Source: Myotis daubentonii | Lineage: Eukaryota > Chordata > Mammalia > Chiroptera > Vespertilionidae | DNA: 64,000 nt | Direction: 5' to 3' | NCBI RefSeq assembly: GCF_963259705.1 | Contig: NC_081841.1 | Coordinates: 89,355,063-89,419,062, forward strand | In this document: positions 44,216 through 55,194 of the stretch, piece by piece | How positions within the stretch are numbered: the first letter of the stretch is position 1 | How the letters are laid out: every line of letters begins with the position of its first letter | Position numbers and translations under genes: made by a program | The notes under the pieces: generated by a model | Seen by the model: only the letters and a program-made list of their open reading frames with translations | Databases searched by the model: none | Told to the model about the DNA's origin: nothing

Positions 44216-46268
44216 CAATACAGGATAAGTATAAAAAGCATTTAGAAAAGTCACTTACCCCTGAGACTGAATGAATTGCACTTTCTCAGAGATATGATTT
44301 TTTACTTGAAAGACCATCTCAACAATAAAACTGTTCAAAAAATGAAACACAGAGCTCTATCACCAAAAGGCTTCAATGAAGACTGAGTGTACCTTTGTCA
44401 TGGTTAATGAAGAGATTCGCCCTTAATCAGATCAGCTGTTTTCTAGATGACTAGGCAACCTTTCCAACTGGAAGGCCGATGATTTTTCCCAAGTTTTGAG
44501 ATTGTTGGAGAGGGCAGCTAAAGGCCTGCGGGGTTAAATGCCAAGGGGCTTAGTCGGAGAGGGAAGGAGGGGCATTTATTTCATAGTAAATTCTTACAGA
44601 AGAACTTCAGTTGTTATGTTTCTCTTTCCACTGGGAATCCTCACCAAAAAGAGAAAGTGGGTTCTGTGATAACAGGTTTAGAAATGTACACAGTATGATT
44701 TTGAGTTCTATCATATTTGATAAAAATATAGCCATTATACTACCAATGCGAGAAGGGTGGTGAGATTCTGTCCGTTATCTGAAAGAAATCAATCTTGATC
44801 CTCAACATGACCATATAGGTTGCTTTTCAGGCCACAGAGAGTCAGTCTGCAGTTGGATGCCTGGAGTCCCATAGTCTCCTTTTTTTCCTTGTCTACTTTT
44901 TCTCCAGGGTTCGGATTTCATTCTGCTTCAACACTTTGCAATCAAAGTTCTATCCTAAAAGGAATGTGCTAGATCCTTACACTCTTCAGAAAGGAGCAGC
45001 TGCAAAACAAGAAAAGCTCACTGCTAATACTGAGCACCCTTCCAGCAAAATCTTAATGCTTGACGATGATTTTTTTTAAATGACTCTATCCATTTCAATA
45101 GTGAGAATACAAGGAGCATAGGTAAGAGAGAACCACATTTGATAGAGAATTGGAAGGAGAGCTCCTCTAAGATCACCTTCAGCCCTGACAGTGCATGATG
45201 CTACAATTCCTTTTTCCAACACTGTCAAATGCAGCCTTATTTCTGCTAAAGTCAAGGTCCTCTATAATCCGACACAGTTGGCCCAGAAATCAATTGGTAA
45301 ATAAGACAGCAGTGCTCCAGTCAATTTTAAGAAACTTTTGGGTGATCTGAGTCTAGATTACAAAGAAATAGTGGTAAAAGAAGAACAGAGGGAAGGAGAA
45401 GAATTAAAGAAAACAAAAAGGGAAACCATAAAATAAAATCTTTGCCCTGAATTAACACAGCATGTTCAAAGAGTGCAGAGAACTAAAGTTGCTACATATT
45501 AAGGTAATTTTTATATTTTCAAATTATTGAGGTATAGCATTATTTCCCTTTCTTAAAATTGAATTTCAGTGATTAATAAAAAAAATGAAAAAAACCTTTA
45601 TATATATATTAAGATTAAATAATTCAGTATAGTGCCTTGAAAAGTGAAATCTAATCTCACATGACCTCTAAGGTCCTTTTGATCTCTCCTCCTCAAGATG
45701 CTAGCAGTCTACGAAATGCTAAACATGCAACCCAAATCTGCCATGACCAAGTCGATTTCAGGTTTCCATTGTTATCTAGCTTGTGGACTAGGTGGATACG
45801 GATTTCGTAGAGTGGTTTATAATTTATCTGGTTGTCTTTCTGTACTTAATCCATCTGTGGGAGTGACAGCTTGACATAATCACTAGCTTCAAATAAGTAA
45901 TTCTATTCACTATCAGTTTTTAATTTTATTTCCTCACTTCTTTATTGATGCAGTAAAATGCTGGTTAATCTGCAGAGCCCAGGCAAGCCCAGTGTTGTCA
46001 GTATTAATTTCACACTATTGCATCTTCATGTTCAGTCCTACACAGTAATTAAAGTAAATCATTATAAAGTTGAAATTAAGCTGGAAGTATAATCCTTGGT
46101 TTTAGTTTGCATGAAACCAATAGATGATTCATTGCAATCTTTATTGTTTTCTTCACATAGCCAAGGTTTTCCTTCTCTGGTAAAATATTTAGTCTCATGC
46201 ATTTCTTAGTCAATGTCTCCTTTCTTTCATAATGTGCAACCTCCCCCAAAAAAACCAATCCTCTAAGC
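44216..46268. other. Unique DNA, no gene seen
   Basis: Two kilobases without a recognised repeat apart from short A/T runs. No exon or RNA gene is supported. Confidence 0.4.
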
Positions 46269-46480
46269 CAGCGGTTCTCAACCTGTGGGTTGCGACCCCT
46301 TTGGCAGTCGAATGACCCTTTCACAGGGGTTGCCTAAGACCATCCTGCATATCAGATATTTACATTACGATTCATAACAGTAGCAACATGACAGTTATGA
46401 AGTAGCAACAAAAATAATTTTATGGTTGGGTCACAACATGAGGAACTGTATTTAAAGGGCCAGAAGGTTGAGAACCACTG
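46269..46480 (+). mobile_element. SPIN non-autonomous hAT transposon
   Basis: 212 bp from CAGCGGTTCTCAACCTGTGG to AAGGTTGAGAACCACTG. Both ends are hAT inverted repeats, and inside are GACCCCTTTGGCAGTCG, TTTCACAGGGGTTGCC, AAGACCATCCTGCAT and ACAGTTATGAAGTAGCAAC. This is the layout of SPIN, a family spread horizontally among tetrapods including vesper bats. It carries no transposase. TAAGC flanks both ends (46264-46268, 46481-46485); the usual 8-bp hAT duplication is not evident. Confidence 0.88.
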
Positions 46481-46531
46481 TAAGCATATGGGGATTGTTT
46501 TAATTTTGCTAAGATTTAAATTTGCTAAAAG

Positions 46532-47050
46532 CAGTGGTTCTCAAAATGTGGTCCTCCGAGGTGTAGCATTAAAATCCCATGGGGTCTTAGTCAATTCAGA
46601 TGGTTATAACAAAATACCAAGGATTGGGTGGCATATAAACAACATAAGTTTATTTAACATAATTCAGAGTATCAGAAAAGTCGGGTTCTGGTTGAGAACC
46701 CTATGCTAGGTTGCAGACTACTGACTTCATGTTTTATCCTCAAACAGCCATAAGAGAGCTCTGGGATTCTTTTATAAGAGCACTAATCCCACTCGTGAGG
46801 GCTCCACCCTCATGACCTAATACTTCCCATAGACCCCCACCTCCTGACACCATCATTTTGGGTTTAGGATTTAAGCATATAAATTTAAACAGGGGGAGGT
46901 TGTGAGACACAAACATTCAGTCCATAACAATGGAGTCTTGCTAAAGTGCAAATTATACCAAATCAGAAACACTGTGGTAGGGCCCAATAATCTATGCTTT
47001 AACAAGCCTGCTAAGTGACTCTAATCTATGCTAACAGTGGAGAACCACTG
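46532..47050 (+). mobile_element. MER5A (hAT-Charlie) split by an LTR
   Basis: The two pieces, 46532-46583 and 46930-47050, together make a MER5A. The first starts CAGTGGTTCTCAAAATGTGG; the second continues CTTGCTAAAGTGCAAATTA, CAGAAACACTGTGGTAGGGC and ends GTGGAGAACCACTG. Combined length (about 173 bp) is close to the family length. Confidence 0.85.
46584..46929 (-). mobile_element. MLT1-type (ERVL-MaLR) solo LTR inside MER5A
   Basis: Reversed MLT1 from GTCTTAGTCAATTCAG to ACATTCAGTCCATAACA, with TATAACAAAATACCAAGG, TTATAAGAGCACTAATCCC and ACCTCCTGACACCATCA between. ATGGG (46579-46583) and ATGGA (46930-46934) are the 5-bp duplication with one change. A middle part of the LTR is missing or shortened. 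Confidence 0.82.
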
Positions 47051-47059
47051 ATTTAGAGT

Positions 47060-47245
47060 TTTAGAGCATTTCACATGCTACATCTACTTTACTTCTCATG
47101 ACAGCTTACAAAGTGGCACCATTAACCAGATTTTATAAATGAAGAAAGGGAGGCTCAGAAAACATCACGGACTTGCTTAGTTCACGTACTTGTAAAGTAT
47201 AGAGCCAGGACCTAAACCTGAAATTTTACTATGTTATTTCTACCG
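47060..47245 (-). mobile_element. MIR SINE
   Basis: CACATGCTACATCTACTTTAC, ACCAGATTTTATAAATGAAG, AAAGGGAGGCTCAGAAAAC and AGAGCCAGGACCTAAACC are reversed MIR blocks. Confidence 0.68.
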
Positions 47246-47519
47246 CATTCAGAGATTTCAAAAATGTCTCAAAGGAAATATCATATGAGGCCTAATGAAT
47301 ACATTAGATAAAATCAGATTTTTAGTTTACGTAAATGAAGCTATGTGGAATTTACAAAGCCATATTCACTTCACTCCACTCCCACTCCCATGCCCTCATG
47401 CACAGACATTTTTACCTATACTTAGAGTGGACACTCAGCTATCTTCTGGTGATGGGGAAAATAAGACATTTCTGGGGGCTATCAATCTGAATCTGTGCCT
47501 GTAACCTAATGCACATTCT

Positions 47520-47950
47520 TGAGAGCCTATGATTAAGTCACTGCCCCTTTCTCCACAATCTGGTCTAGCAAGACCTGATTTCCCAATTACTCCCAATTTA
47601 CAAAGGGGCCATAAACAAAGAACGTAACAGCTTAGCTAGAGGGGAGGTCACCGGCACCACCCAGAACAGGCAGTTAGATACAATCTAACTTCCCCATTCT
47701 AACTGACTCAGGAGGGGCTGTGGAAACCCACCACAAAAGCCTGGCAGATAGGAAACAGATAGAAAAACAAAGAAACTGAAGGGTTTAAAGAGAAAGTTTC
47801 CTCCATACTGGTTTACTCAGGATTTGGAGAATTGACCCCCTGAGTCACTGTACTAGAACATGTGCAATATCTGAAAATAAATGGGTTTATCCTGGAACTC
47901 CCAAGTACTCCTGTGTATTTTTCAGTCGCCTGGTAAATTTTGTAACACTG
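47520..47950 (+). mobile_element. Possible LTR of unknown family
   Basis: Begins TGAGAGCCTATG and has an AATAAA at about 47875 followed by TATCCTGGAACTCCC and a downstream TTTTGTAACA. This resembles an LTR with its polyadenylation signal. No clear target duplication or family match, so it may be something else. Confidence 0.35.
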
Positions 47951-48446
47951 GTAAATTCTCTCAAATTGTTAAATCCCTAGAATGTAATGAAAAATAATTT
48001 GAATGTTACCTACAAATCAGTGATTCTGCCCTTCTGGGCTATGGATCCTTTGATATGAAGTGAGGACTGGAATTTTGCAAGAGGTCTGCCAATCTAGAAG
48101 CACAGCAAGCAGTGACTTTAGACAGGATGAATAATATATTTTTCAAATTTGTCAGGCAAATCTTCAAGTGTCTATTGATTAACACAATATCTATTTATCT
48201 AAAGGAACTTTAAAGTCAGAGTAATTTTATGACATCATGGATTTTTTCAAGCAACAGATACAAAGAATTCAACTACTAGTACATAGGTATTTGAAGAATT
48301 ACTGATGCTAAAAGGGAAATTCAGACTCAAAGTTTGGCAGTTCTTGCCATATATGCTTCTTCTTAGTTCTCTATAATCTATTCCCAAAACCTCCGGCTCC
48401 CATTCAAATCCAGGGCTTAATTTGTCTTGACAGTCAAAATAACTAG

Positions 48447-48570
48447 GTGACCATATAATTTATCATCCAGACTAGGATTTTTCTAGACTGAAAGAGGTCA
48501 ATATTCATAATTACACTGGGATAGCTGTAGTAAACTAGGGCAGCCCTAAGCAAACAGGAATGTATGGGGG
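48447..48570 (+). mobile_element. MER20-like hAT fragment
   Basis: AGGTGACCATATAATTTATC, GACTGAAAGAGGTCAATATTC and CAAACAGGAATGTATGGGG resemble the 'GGTGACCATAT ... GGACGTATGGTC' layout of this short non-autonomous family. Ends are eroded. Confidence 0.5.
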
Positions 48571-48649
48571 TCCCAGCAAAAACCACTCTGTCCCTGCCTC
48601 TGCATCTCCCCACTCCTACCCAGCGTGCATACAGTTTGCATGGTTAATA

Positions 48650-49215
48650 CTTAACTCTAGTCACATCACTCCCTTGCTCAAAGTTTCCTCATTCTCTGAC
48701 ACAATGAAATCTAGGTTCTTTACACTGACATTTAAAATTCTGCAATATTTCAGGATGTTTATTTTAGTCATTTCCAGTTAGAACTGGCTACATAATTTCA
48801 GAGGCACCATACAAAATAAAACATAGGGTTTCTTGTTCAAGAATTATTAGGATTTAAACATGGCAGCAACAGAGCAACAAAGCAAGCCCTGTGGAACTAC
48901 ACAAGTCACACGTTCATGGACCTGGCCTGGCTCCAGTCAAAAAAGCCCTTGGCATGCCCGTACTCTCCTATCTTTCTCAGATCCTCTCAGAATGCTGTAT
49001 CCCTAATTTCTGTCCTTTGAAACTCAATTTGTGCTTTAAAGTCCAGCTTGGAAACTATTTCATCCTCCATAAAGTCTATTTAATTCTGCAGATATTTTTT
49101 TCCTTAAAACTACCATTTTTATTTTGTTTTCATATTTCTCTTAGGTCATGTTGTATTACTTTAGTCATCTTCTTATATTACCTTAATCATCCTCACCATC
49201 TAGTTTCTAGTTCAA
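48650..49215 (+). mobile_element. L2 fragment(s)
   Basis: TCTAGTCACATCACTCCCTTG, AATGAAATCTAGGTTCTTTAC and later TCAATTTGTGCTTTAAAGTCC follow L2, with a less certain stretch (48760-48960) between. Confidence 0.5.
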
Positions 49216-49377
49216 TTTAATTATATAAACATAAAATGAATTCTAAGAAATTTTACTGAATGAATGCATTGGTAAACTTTTACTAGTAAAATTCACTTCC
49301 TTTCCAAATATGTAGATTATTATTGAAACCTAGGTCAAACTCATACCGCTCCCCACAAGACAGTCAGTAAATCAATT

Positions 49378-49867
49378 GACAAAGTTTTGAGGCAAGAAAA
49401 AATGACTTTCTTTGGAAGGCCAGCAAGCCAAGAAGATGGCAGACTAGTGTTCTAAAGAACCATCTTGAGAAAGTACAGAATTCAGGCTTCTTTTATATTG
49501 AGGGAATGGGAAAGAGGAGGGGCAAGAGGTGATTGACAACCACAGACATCTGGATGCCAGCAGGGGTCTGAGGAAGATTGTGAAACTTCTGTTTTCAGTC
49601 TATTGACCCTAGTAGATGTGTGTCTGGCCACAAGGTTCCTGCAAATCTTTGAATAAACAATTATTATTTTTGTATATACTTCCCTTATCACCTTGGGAAA
49701 GGCACTTCTTTCTGAAAAGGAATTGTTTTGTAAAATTCAAGCTGCAGCAGAATCCCTCTAATAATTAGCATGTCTATATGCAAGACTTAGCAGAAGCTAT
49801 TAACCTGCAGACCACAGGAACAAAATAGTCTTGGAATCTGAGAGGCTGAGCAATTCACTCTGTTACA
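49378..49867 (-). mobile_element. Probable ERV1-type solo LTR
   Basis: Plus-strand text TGACTTTCTTTGGAAGGCC, GCCAAGAAGATGGCAGAC, TTGACAACCACAGACATCTG and the far end CTCTGTTACA look like a reversed class I LTR starting TGTAACAGAG on the minus strand. Family and borders are tentative and no internal viral sequence is present. Confidence 0.5.
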
Positions 49868-50034
49868 TTATTTGCTGACAATAATCCCAATTTCATCATC
49901 CATTTTTCAACATTGCATAAGTATGTATTGGTTTTTCCTCAGTTGGGGAGAATTCTTTAATTTATACTGCAATATATAAATACTACCCCAAATTTCCTTT
50001 GTTCTTAAACATTGTGGAAAAGGAAAATCCTATT

Positions 50035-50230
50035 CACTGGGCACATATCAAGTGTCATATAATGCAACAGAAACAGTCACAAAATGTATCTAATTTACTG
50101 CTTGCAAAACCCATGTATTAATATGCCCATGTTACAGATGGAGAAACTAAAACTCAAGGGGTAAAGTACCTGCCCCAAACCAATCACACAGCCAGTGATA
50201 GTCAGGATTTAGAACAATGTCTTCCTGTCT
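50035..50230 (-). mobile_element. MIR SINE
   Basis: CACATATCAAGTGTCATATAATG, CCATGTTACAGATGGAGAAAC, CACACAGCCAGTGATAGTC are reversed MIR blocks. Confidence 0.7.
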
Positions 50231-50837
50231 CCTGTTTGGGCCTCCCCACCATACAATAATACTTCTCTAAGAACAGCTCATTATATGATATGTGGTGACA
50301 ACCTGTCAATTTAACATTCAGGTTGTGGAAAGACTAGAGGCTTGGTGCACGAATTCATGCAACAGTGGAGTCTCTCTGTCTGGCCTGCAGGATCGGGCCA
50401 AAACTGGCTCTCAGACATCCCCCAAGGGGTCCCGGATTGCGAGAGGGTGCAGACCAGGCTGAGGGACCCCACTGATGCACTATCCAGGCCTGGGAGGGAG
50501 GGGAGGAACCGCGGGAGGGCTCCAGTGCATGTCCGGCCTGTCTCAATCAGTCCTGATTGGCCAGATCCAGCAGCAAGCTAACCTACCAATTGGAGTGTCT
50601 GCCGCCCTGATGGTCAGTGCATGTCATAGCAAGCAGTCGAGTGGTCTTAGCATATTATTAGCATACTAGAGGCCCAGTGCACAAAAATTTGTGCACTGGC
50701 TCAGGGGGGTGGGGGGTGGTGGTGTCCCTCAGCCCCACTTGTGCCCTCTCACAGTCTGGGAACCCTCAGGAGAAAATGACCTGCTGGCTTAGGCCCGTTC
50801 CCGGGTGGCAGAGGGCAGGACCAATCCCTAGGTGCAG

Positions 50838-51090
50838 CCCCTGGTCGGACTCAGAGCAGGGCCGACTGGGGAGTTGGGGCGCCGGCCCCTGTCATGCACA
50901 GAGCAGGGCGGATCGGGAGGTTGCGATGCCACCCCTTGTCACGCTCAGGGTAGGGCCGATTGGGGGGTTGGGGCACCGCCCCCTGTCACACTCAAGGCAG
51001 GGTTGATGGGGAGGTTGCGGCGCCAGCCGCTGTCATGCACAGAGCAGGGCCAATCAGGGGGTTTGGGCGCTGCCCCCTGTCATGCTGCTC
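50838..51090. repeat. Minisatellite, about 47-bp unit, five copies
   Basis: Each unit opens CCCCTGTCA, holds CAGGGC-GAT and ends GGGGCGCC-like text. Copies differ at several positions and units run 46-49 bp. Confidence 0.88.
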
Positions 51091-51101
51091 CAGGGGCCAG
51101 G

Positions 51102-51267
51102 AGGCCTCGCGGCTCCACTGATCCCAGTGCTGGGAGTCCTCGCGGCTCCGCTTGACACCGGGGCAGTGAGGCCTCGCTGCTCAGCTGATCCCGGTGCTGG
51201 GAGGCCTCGCTGCTCCGCTGATCCCGGTGCTGGGAGGCCTCGCTGCTCCGCTGATCCCGGTGCTGGA
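51102..51267. repeat. Minisatellite, 33-bp unit, five copies
   Basis: Units begin AGGCCTCGC at 51102, 51135 (34 bp, most diverged), 51169, 51202 and 51235. The last three are nearly identical, pointing to recent tandem growth. Each keeps two or more CpGs. Confidence 0.93.
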
Positions 51268-51295
51268 AGGCATATTACCCTTTTACTATATAGGA

Positions 51296-51948
51296 TAGAG
51301 GCCTGGTGCACGGGTGAGGGGCCGGCTGGTTTGCCCCGAAAAGTGTCCTGGATCATGACGGGGGTCCCCACTGGGGTGCCTGGCCAGTCTGGGTGAGGGT
51401 ATAATGGCCGTTTGCAGCTGGTCACACCCCCTTCAGAGTGGGGGTCCCCACTGGGGTGCCTGGACAGCCTAGGTGAGGGGCTGAGGGCCATTTTCAGGCT
51501 GGCGGGAGGCTGAAGCTCCCAACCTCTCCTTCTTTTCTTTTTTTTTTTTTATTCTGGGATTTATTTACCTTCTATGACTGTCACTGGAGCTGAGAGCTGG
51601 CTTTAGCTCTGAGGCTCGGCTCCAGCTCTGAGACCTCAGTTTGTTTGGCTTCTATAATTGAAACACTGTTGCAACTTCAGCTTGCCGGCTGGCTGAAAGC
51701 ATGGGATTTGTTTAGCTTCTATAATTGCAACATTGTTTCTTAGAGTGCAAGCTCAGAGCCCAGCAGCTCCAGGCGGGGAGCCTTGGCTTCCTCCTTCACG
51801 GGAGCAAGCAAGCCTCCTGTTCACTTCAGCTGCCTGACTGCCGGCCGCCATCTTGGTTGGTGGTTAATTTGCATATCGCCCTGATTAGCCAATGGGAAGG
51901 GTAGCAAAGTTATGGTTAATTACCATGTTTGTCTATTATTAGATAGGA
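51296..51948 (-). mobile_element. Helitron with promoter-like 5' region
   Basis: The reversed 3' end is TAGAGGCCTGGTGCACGG, lacking the terminal G next to its neighbour; the reversed 5' end is CTATTATTAGATAGGA. In element orientation the first 110 bp hold GGCTAATCA, ATATGCAAATTAACC (octamer) and AAGATGGCGGC (plus 51844-51854 as GCCGCCATCTT). It matches the layout of the copy at 14727-15291. Confidence 0.9.
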
Positions 51949-52585
51949 CTAGAGGCCCAGTGCACGAAATTCGTGGTTGGGCGCGGGGGCCCTCAGCCCA
52001 GCCTGCCACCTCTCGTAGTCTGGCAATCGGACATCCTTAGCACTGTCGTAGAGGCAGGAGAGGCTCCTGCCACCACCCCTGCACTCACCAGCCATGAGCC
52101 CAGCTTCTGGCTGAGCAGTACTTCCCTGTGGGAGCTCACTGGCCACCAGGGGGCAGCTCCTGCATTGAGCATCTGCCCCCTCGTGGTCAGTGCACATCAT
52201 AGCAATGGGTTGTTCAGCTGTCAGGCCAAAACCAGCTCTCCGACATCCCCTGGGGGGATCCTGGATTATGAGAGGGCACAGGCCAGGCCAAGGGACCCAA
52301 CCAGTGCACGATTGGGGCCAGGGAGGGACCCAGGAGGTTGGCCAACTGGGGAGGGTCTGCGGGAGGGCTCCAGGGTATGTCTGGCCCATCTTACTCAGTC
52401 CTAATCAGCCAGACCCCAGCAGCAAGCTAACCTACCCGTCAGAGCATCTGCCCCCTGGTGGTCAGTACACATCATAGCAAGCAGTTGAGCATCCTTAGCA
52501 TATCATTAGCATATTACATTTTCATTGGTTGAATGACTGACTGGCTGACTGGACACTTAGCATATTAGGCTTTTATTATATAGGA
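51949..52585 (-). mobile_element. Mosaic HelibatN-type Helitron
   Basis: The reversed 3' end CTAGAGGCCCAGTGCACG abuts the 5' end of the neighbour without a spare base. The reversed 5' end is GGCTTTTATTATATAGGA. The 3' half resembles the body seen at 38643 and 61215; the 5' half resembles 8596-9027, so it is a mosaic. Motifs: TGGCCACCAGGGGGCAGCT (52140-52158), CTGCCCCCTCGTGG (52173-52186) and an exact inverted core at 52448-52461. Confidence 0.92.
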
Positions 52586-52649
52586 TTATGCTTTGATTAG
52601 TTGAATGGACAACTAGACACTTAGCATATTAGGCTTTTATTATATAGGA

Positions 52650-53544
52650 TGACAGTAAACAGGTAGTAACCACAATTGAGCATTTCTATAGTAGCATCCA
52701 CGTGGCTTCATCTTTCCCCTATATTTCAGATAAGGAGATGAGCTATCCTTAGCTCAGCTCTCCGGAAGCCACTCTATAAAACTAGGTGGCCTGGAAGAGA
52801 GCCTAAGAGTACCCACACAATACTGATCTCCTGTTCCTGTTGATTATAACTAAACAAATTACAACTTTATGCTGACCTTGTAAAGTTCTGCAGCCTCTAT
52901 TTTTTTTTTTGGCTAGAAATTAATAAATGGAGACATTATGAAACTCCTGAATCCCCACAGTTGACTCTAATGAGAAACACACATCTACTAACAACTCCAG
53001 GTGGAAATAAACACTTGGGATCCCACAAGGCTTCACAGAGCTCCTCCACCACCCAAGGCCAGCCTCCCTGGCAAAGTTCGGTGTCTCTGCAGAGCTCCCA
53101 AATCTTGCTTACAACATATCCCTGAGCCTTTGGTGACATTAAAGATCTCACCTTTGGGCCAGAATCCTGATTTGCCTACTAACAGTACAGTTCCAAGAAT
53201 CACCCTCAGAATCAAAGCATTATCATTTACGTTTTACATTTATCAAACAGCTGATGCCTAAAAGAAAAAAAAAATCATTGTTATGAGAAGCTCACTTTTC
53301 AGGGCAATTACTCTGGGTGGAAGTGATGGTCTGAGGTCCCTAGGCAATGTGAACAGGTCTGAACTACCAGAAGAAAGGTTATGTTTAATTGACTAATTAG
53401 AAACCTCAATCTCTGAAATGAGGAGGCCCTCATAAACCAAACAGTGCCCTGGGGTGAAAGGGGCTTTTAATACATACTTCAGAGAACTGTCCTCCCTTTT
53501 CAAGTCCCAGCGTCCCAAGTTAGCTCAGAGCATATGGCTTCATT
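52650..53544. other. Unique DNA, no gene seen
   Basis: No repeat recognised. A CACGTG E-box lies near 52699. Frames at 52936-53261 overlap on both strands without domain support. Confidence 0.4.
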
Positions 53545-54640
53545 TCTTTTTTTTTTCTTCAAAAATGTTTATTGGTTACAAAAACAATACATTCCATTGG
53601 AAAATATCCAAACAATAAAAGAATAAAGAATAAAATAGAATGTGAGGGTCCTCCATAGTTCTGCTGCCTCCCATGAAGGCAGTTAAAAGTTGGGGAATGT
53701 TATTCCAGATAGTTTCAATGAACAGATGAACCTTTTATATAATAAATAAATAAGGCTAAGTTATATATGCTATGTCTCATTGTTTTCATATAAAATACAT
53801 TTTCAATTCATCATTTCATTCAAGGACATGTAACTCTTAGAAGCCATATAGTGTTTTGTTGAGTGGATGCATTAACCATAATGGATTTAAATAATCTGTT
53901 CTTAATGAACATTTGGGTTGTTTCAGTTTTTCATTATTTTGAACAATGCTTTGCTTTTATTTTCTGGTCCATATGTTTTTGGTGGACTTGTGCTGTGTTT
54001 CTAGGGACACATTCTTAGAAAGGTATGTACTAGATCAAAGGATATAAACACTTTATAATTGGGTAGAAATTGACAAATTATCTCCATGGAATTCTTCCAA
54101 AAGTAAATGAGGGCAGCTGTTTCTTTACAATGTTCCCAATACTGAATATTTTACTTTCAAAGAATTTATCAACCTGATATCCAAAAAATGACATTTTACT
54201 TTTTTTTTAACTGAATTTCTGTACGTGTCAGTGAGGTCAGATTCCTCTTTATATTGATTAGTCACTTTGCCTGTGATGTGTTATTTGTGCGTGTCTTTTG
54301 CCTTGGGTGGACTTATTTTTTTTTCCTAAAAAGGAGAGTCTCACTTTATCTATCTTGTAAGTGACATTTCCCTCACTTCGTTGTTCATCTTTTGACTTTG
54401 ATAATGGTGTGTTTTTTTCCTGATCGAAGATTGTAAATTTCAAAGTAGTCAAATGAGCTGAATTTTACTTTATGATATATCTTTTTTCTTTGAAATGCTT
54501 GAAAAGAGCTTTTCTATCCCAAAGTTATATTATCCCATTCCTTTTTTTTTTCTAGTTCTTATACAGTTTTAGTTTCTACTTCTCTATCTTTGATCTAAAA
54601 TTTGGTTTAAAGACAATTACCCTCTTTTGCTTCTTCCCTT
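53545..54640 (-). mobile_element. Ancient L1M fragment
   Basis: ACATTTGGGTTGTTTCAGTTTTTC, TTGAACAATGCTTTGC, TAGATCAAAGGATATAAACAC and a later TGACTTTGATAATGGTG follow the reversed ORF2-end to 3'UTR order of old L1 with heavy divergence. Confidence 0.55.
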
Positions 54641-54844
54641 CTTCAGCAAGTTAGTTGTCCTCATTTTGGCTGATGTTAAAAACTATATTCACAATGTACT
54701 AATGTTCATATGTAGTTGAGTCTATTTCTGGACTCTATTATATGGATATCATCCTATTTATGTACTAGTACTATATGCTAGTAAGATATACCTTCATAAT
54801 ACATTTTAAATATTTTTTTGTTTAAATTTTTTTCCCTTATATCT

Positions 54845-54905
54845 ATCTACTTGCTGGTGACTCTGGGCAAATGATTTAACTTCTCTGAGCCTCAGATAGC
54901 TCTGA
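54845..54905 (+). mobile_element. MIR core fragment
   Basis: GACTCTGGGCAAATGATTTAAC and TTCTCTGAGCCTCAG are the MIR core. Confidence 0.6.
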
Positions 54906-55194
54906 TGATGCTCTACAGCCGATCATATTTGTATGTGATGATAGTTGGTTAATAAATCTTGGTCTCTTTCCCTCACTATATTCCTATTATAACCAGTACC
55001 TTCATTAACACATCTTGAACTTTGCCTTGTAGTAGAGTTTGAATATGCATAAATTTTCTACTCCTCTATGATGCAAACTGCTTTTTAAGAAGGTGGGATG
55101 TGAATCTGTGTGGGCTCAGCGTACCTTCTGCAGCATATGCTCACTAAATGCTCTTTGCAGAGAATTAAATTATTTTTTTATTTGTGAAAAGGAA

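Larger units (their letters stand above)
50666..51295 (-). mobile_element. Helitron with intact 3' hairpin and two internal minisatellites
   Basis: The reversed 3' end CTAGAGGCCCAGTGCAC has an 11-bp perfect stem (50675-50685 with 50688-50698, 2-base loop). The reversed 5' end is GCATATTACCC...CTATATAGGA. The GC-rich interior has about five copies of a 46-49-bp unit (50838-51090) and five of a 33-bp unit (51102-51267). Frames through it are repeat artefacts. Confidence 0.92.
50334..52649 (-). mobile_element. Compound of four Helitrons, outer host copy split
   Basis: The outer HelibatN element consists of 50334-50665 and 52586-52649. Joining GCATA to TTATGCTTTGATTAG restores the text seen intact at 8958-8990 in the related copy. 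Between them lie three abutting elements (50666-52585), all on the minus strand and all in the same orientation. The outer flanks are A (50333) and T (52650), and the inner insertion point is again A^T. Confidence 0.92.

Noticed and set aside
47520..47950. A possible terminal exon with AATAAA at about 47875
   Set aside because: No upstream splice acceptor or coding frame is evident. An LTR-type polyadenylation signal is as likely, so no gene was called.
50838..51267. Regular repeats that might suggest a CRISPR-like array
   Set aside because: The units are directly tandem with no unique spacers, and the genome is mammalian.
51054..51491. Long GC-rich open frames of 104-146 residues at 51054-52404
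   Set aside because: They run through Helitron bodies and minisatellites on both strands at once. Repeated peptide units simply mirror the 33-bp DNA unit.
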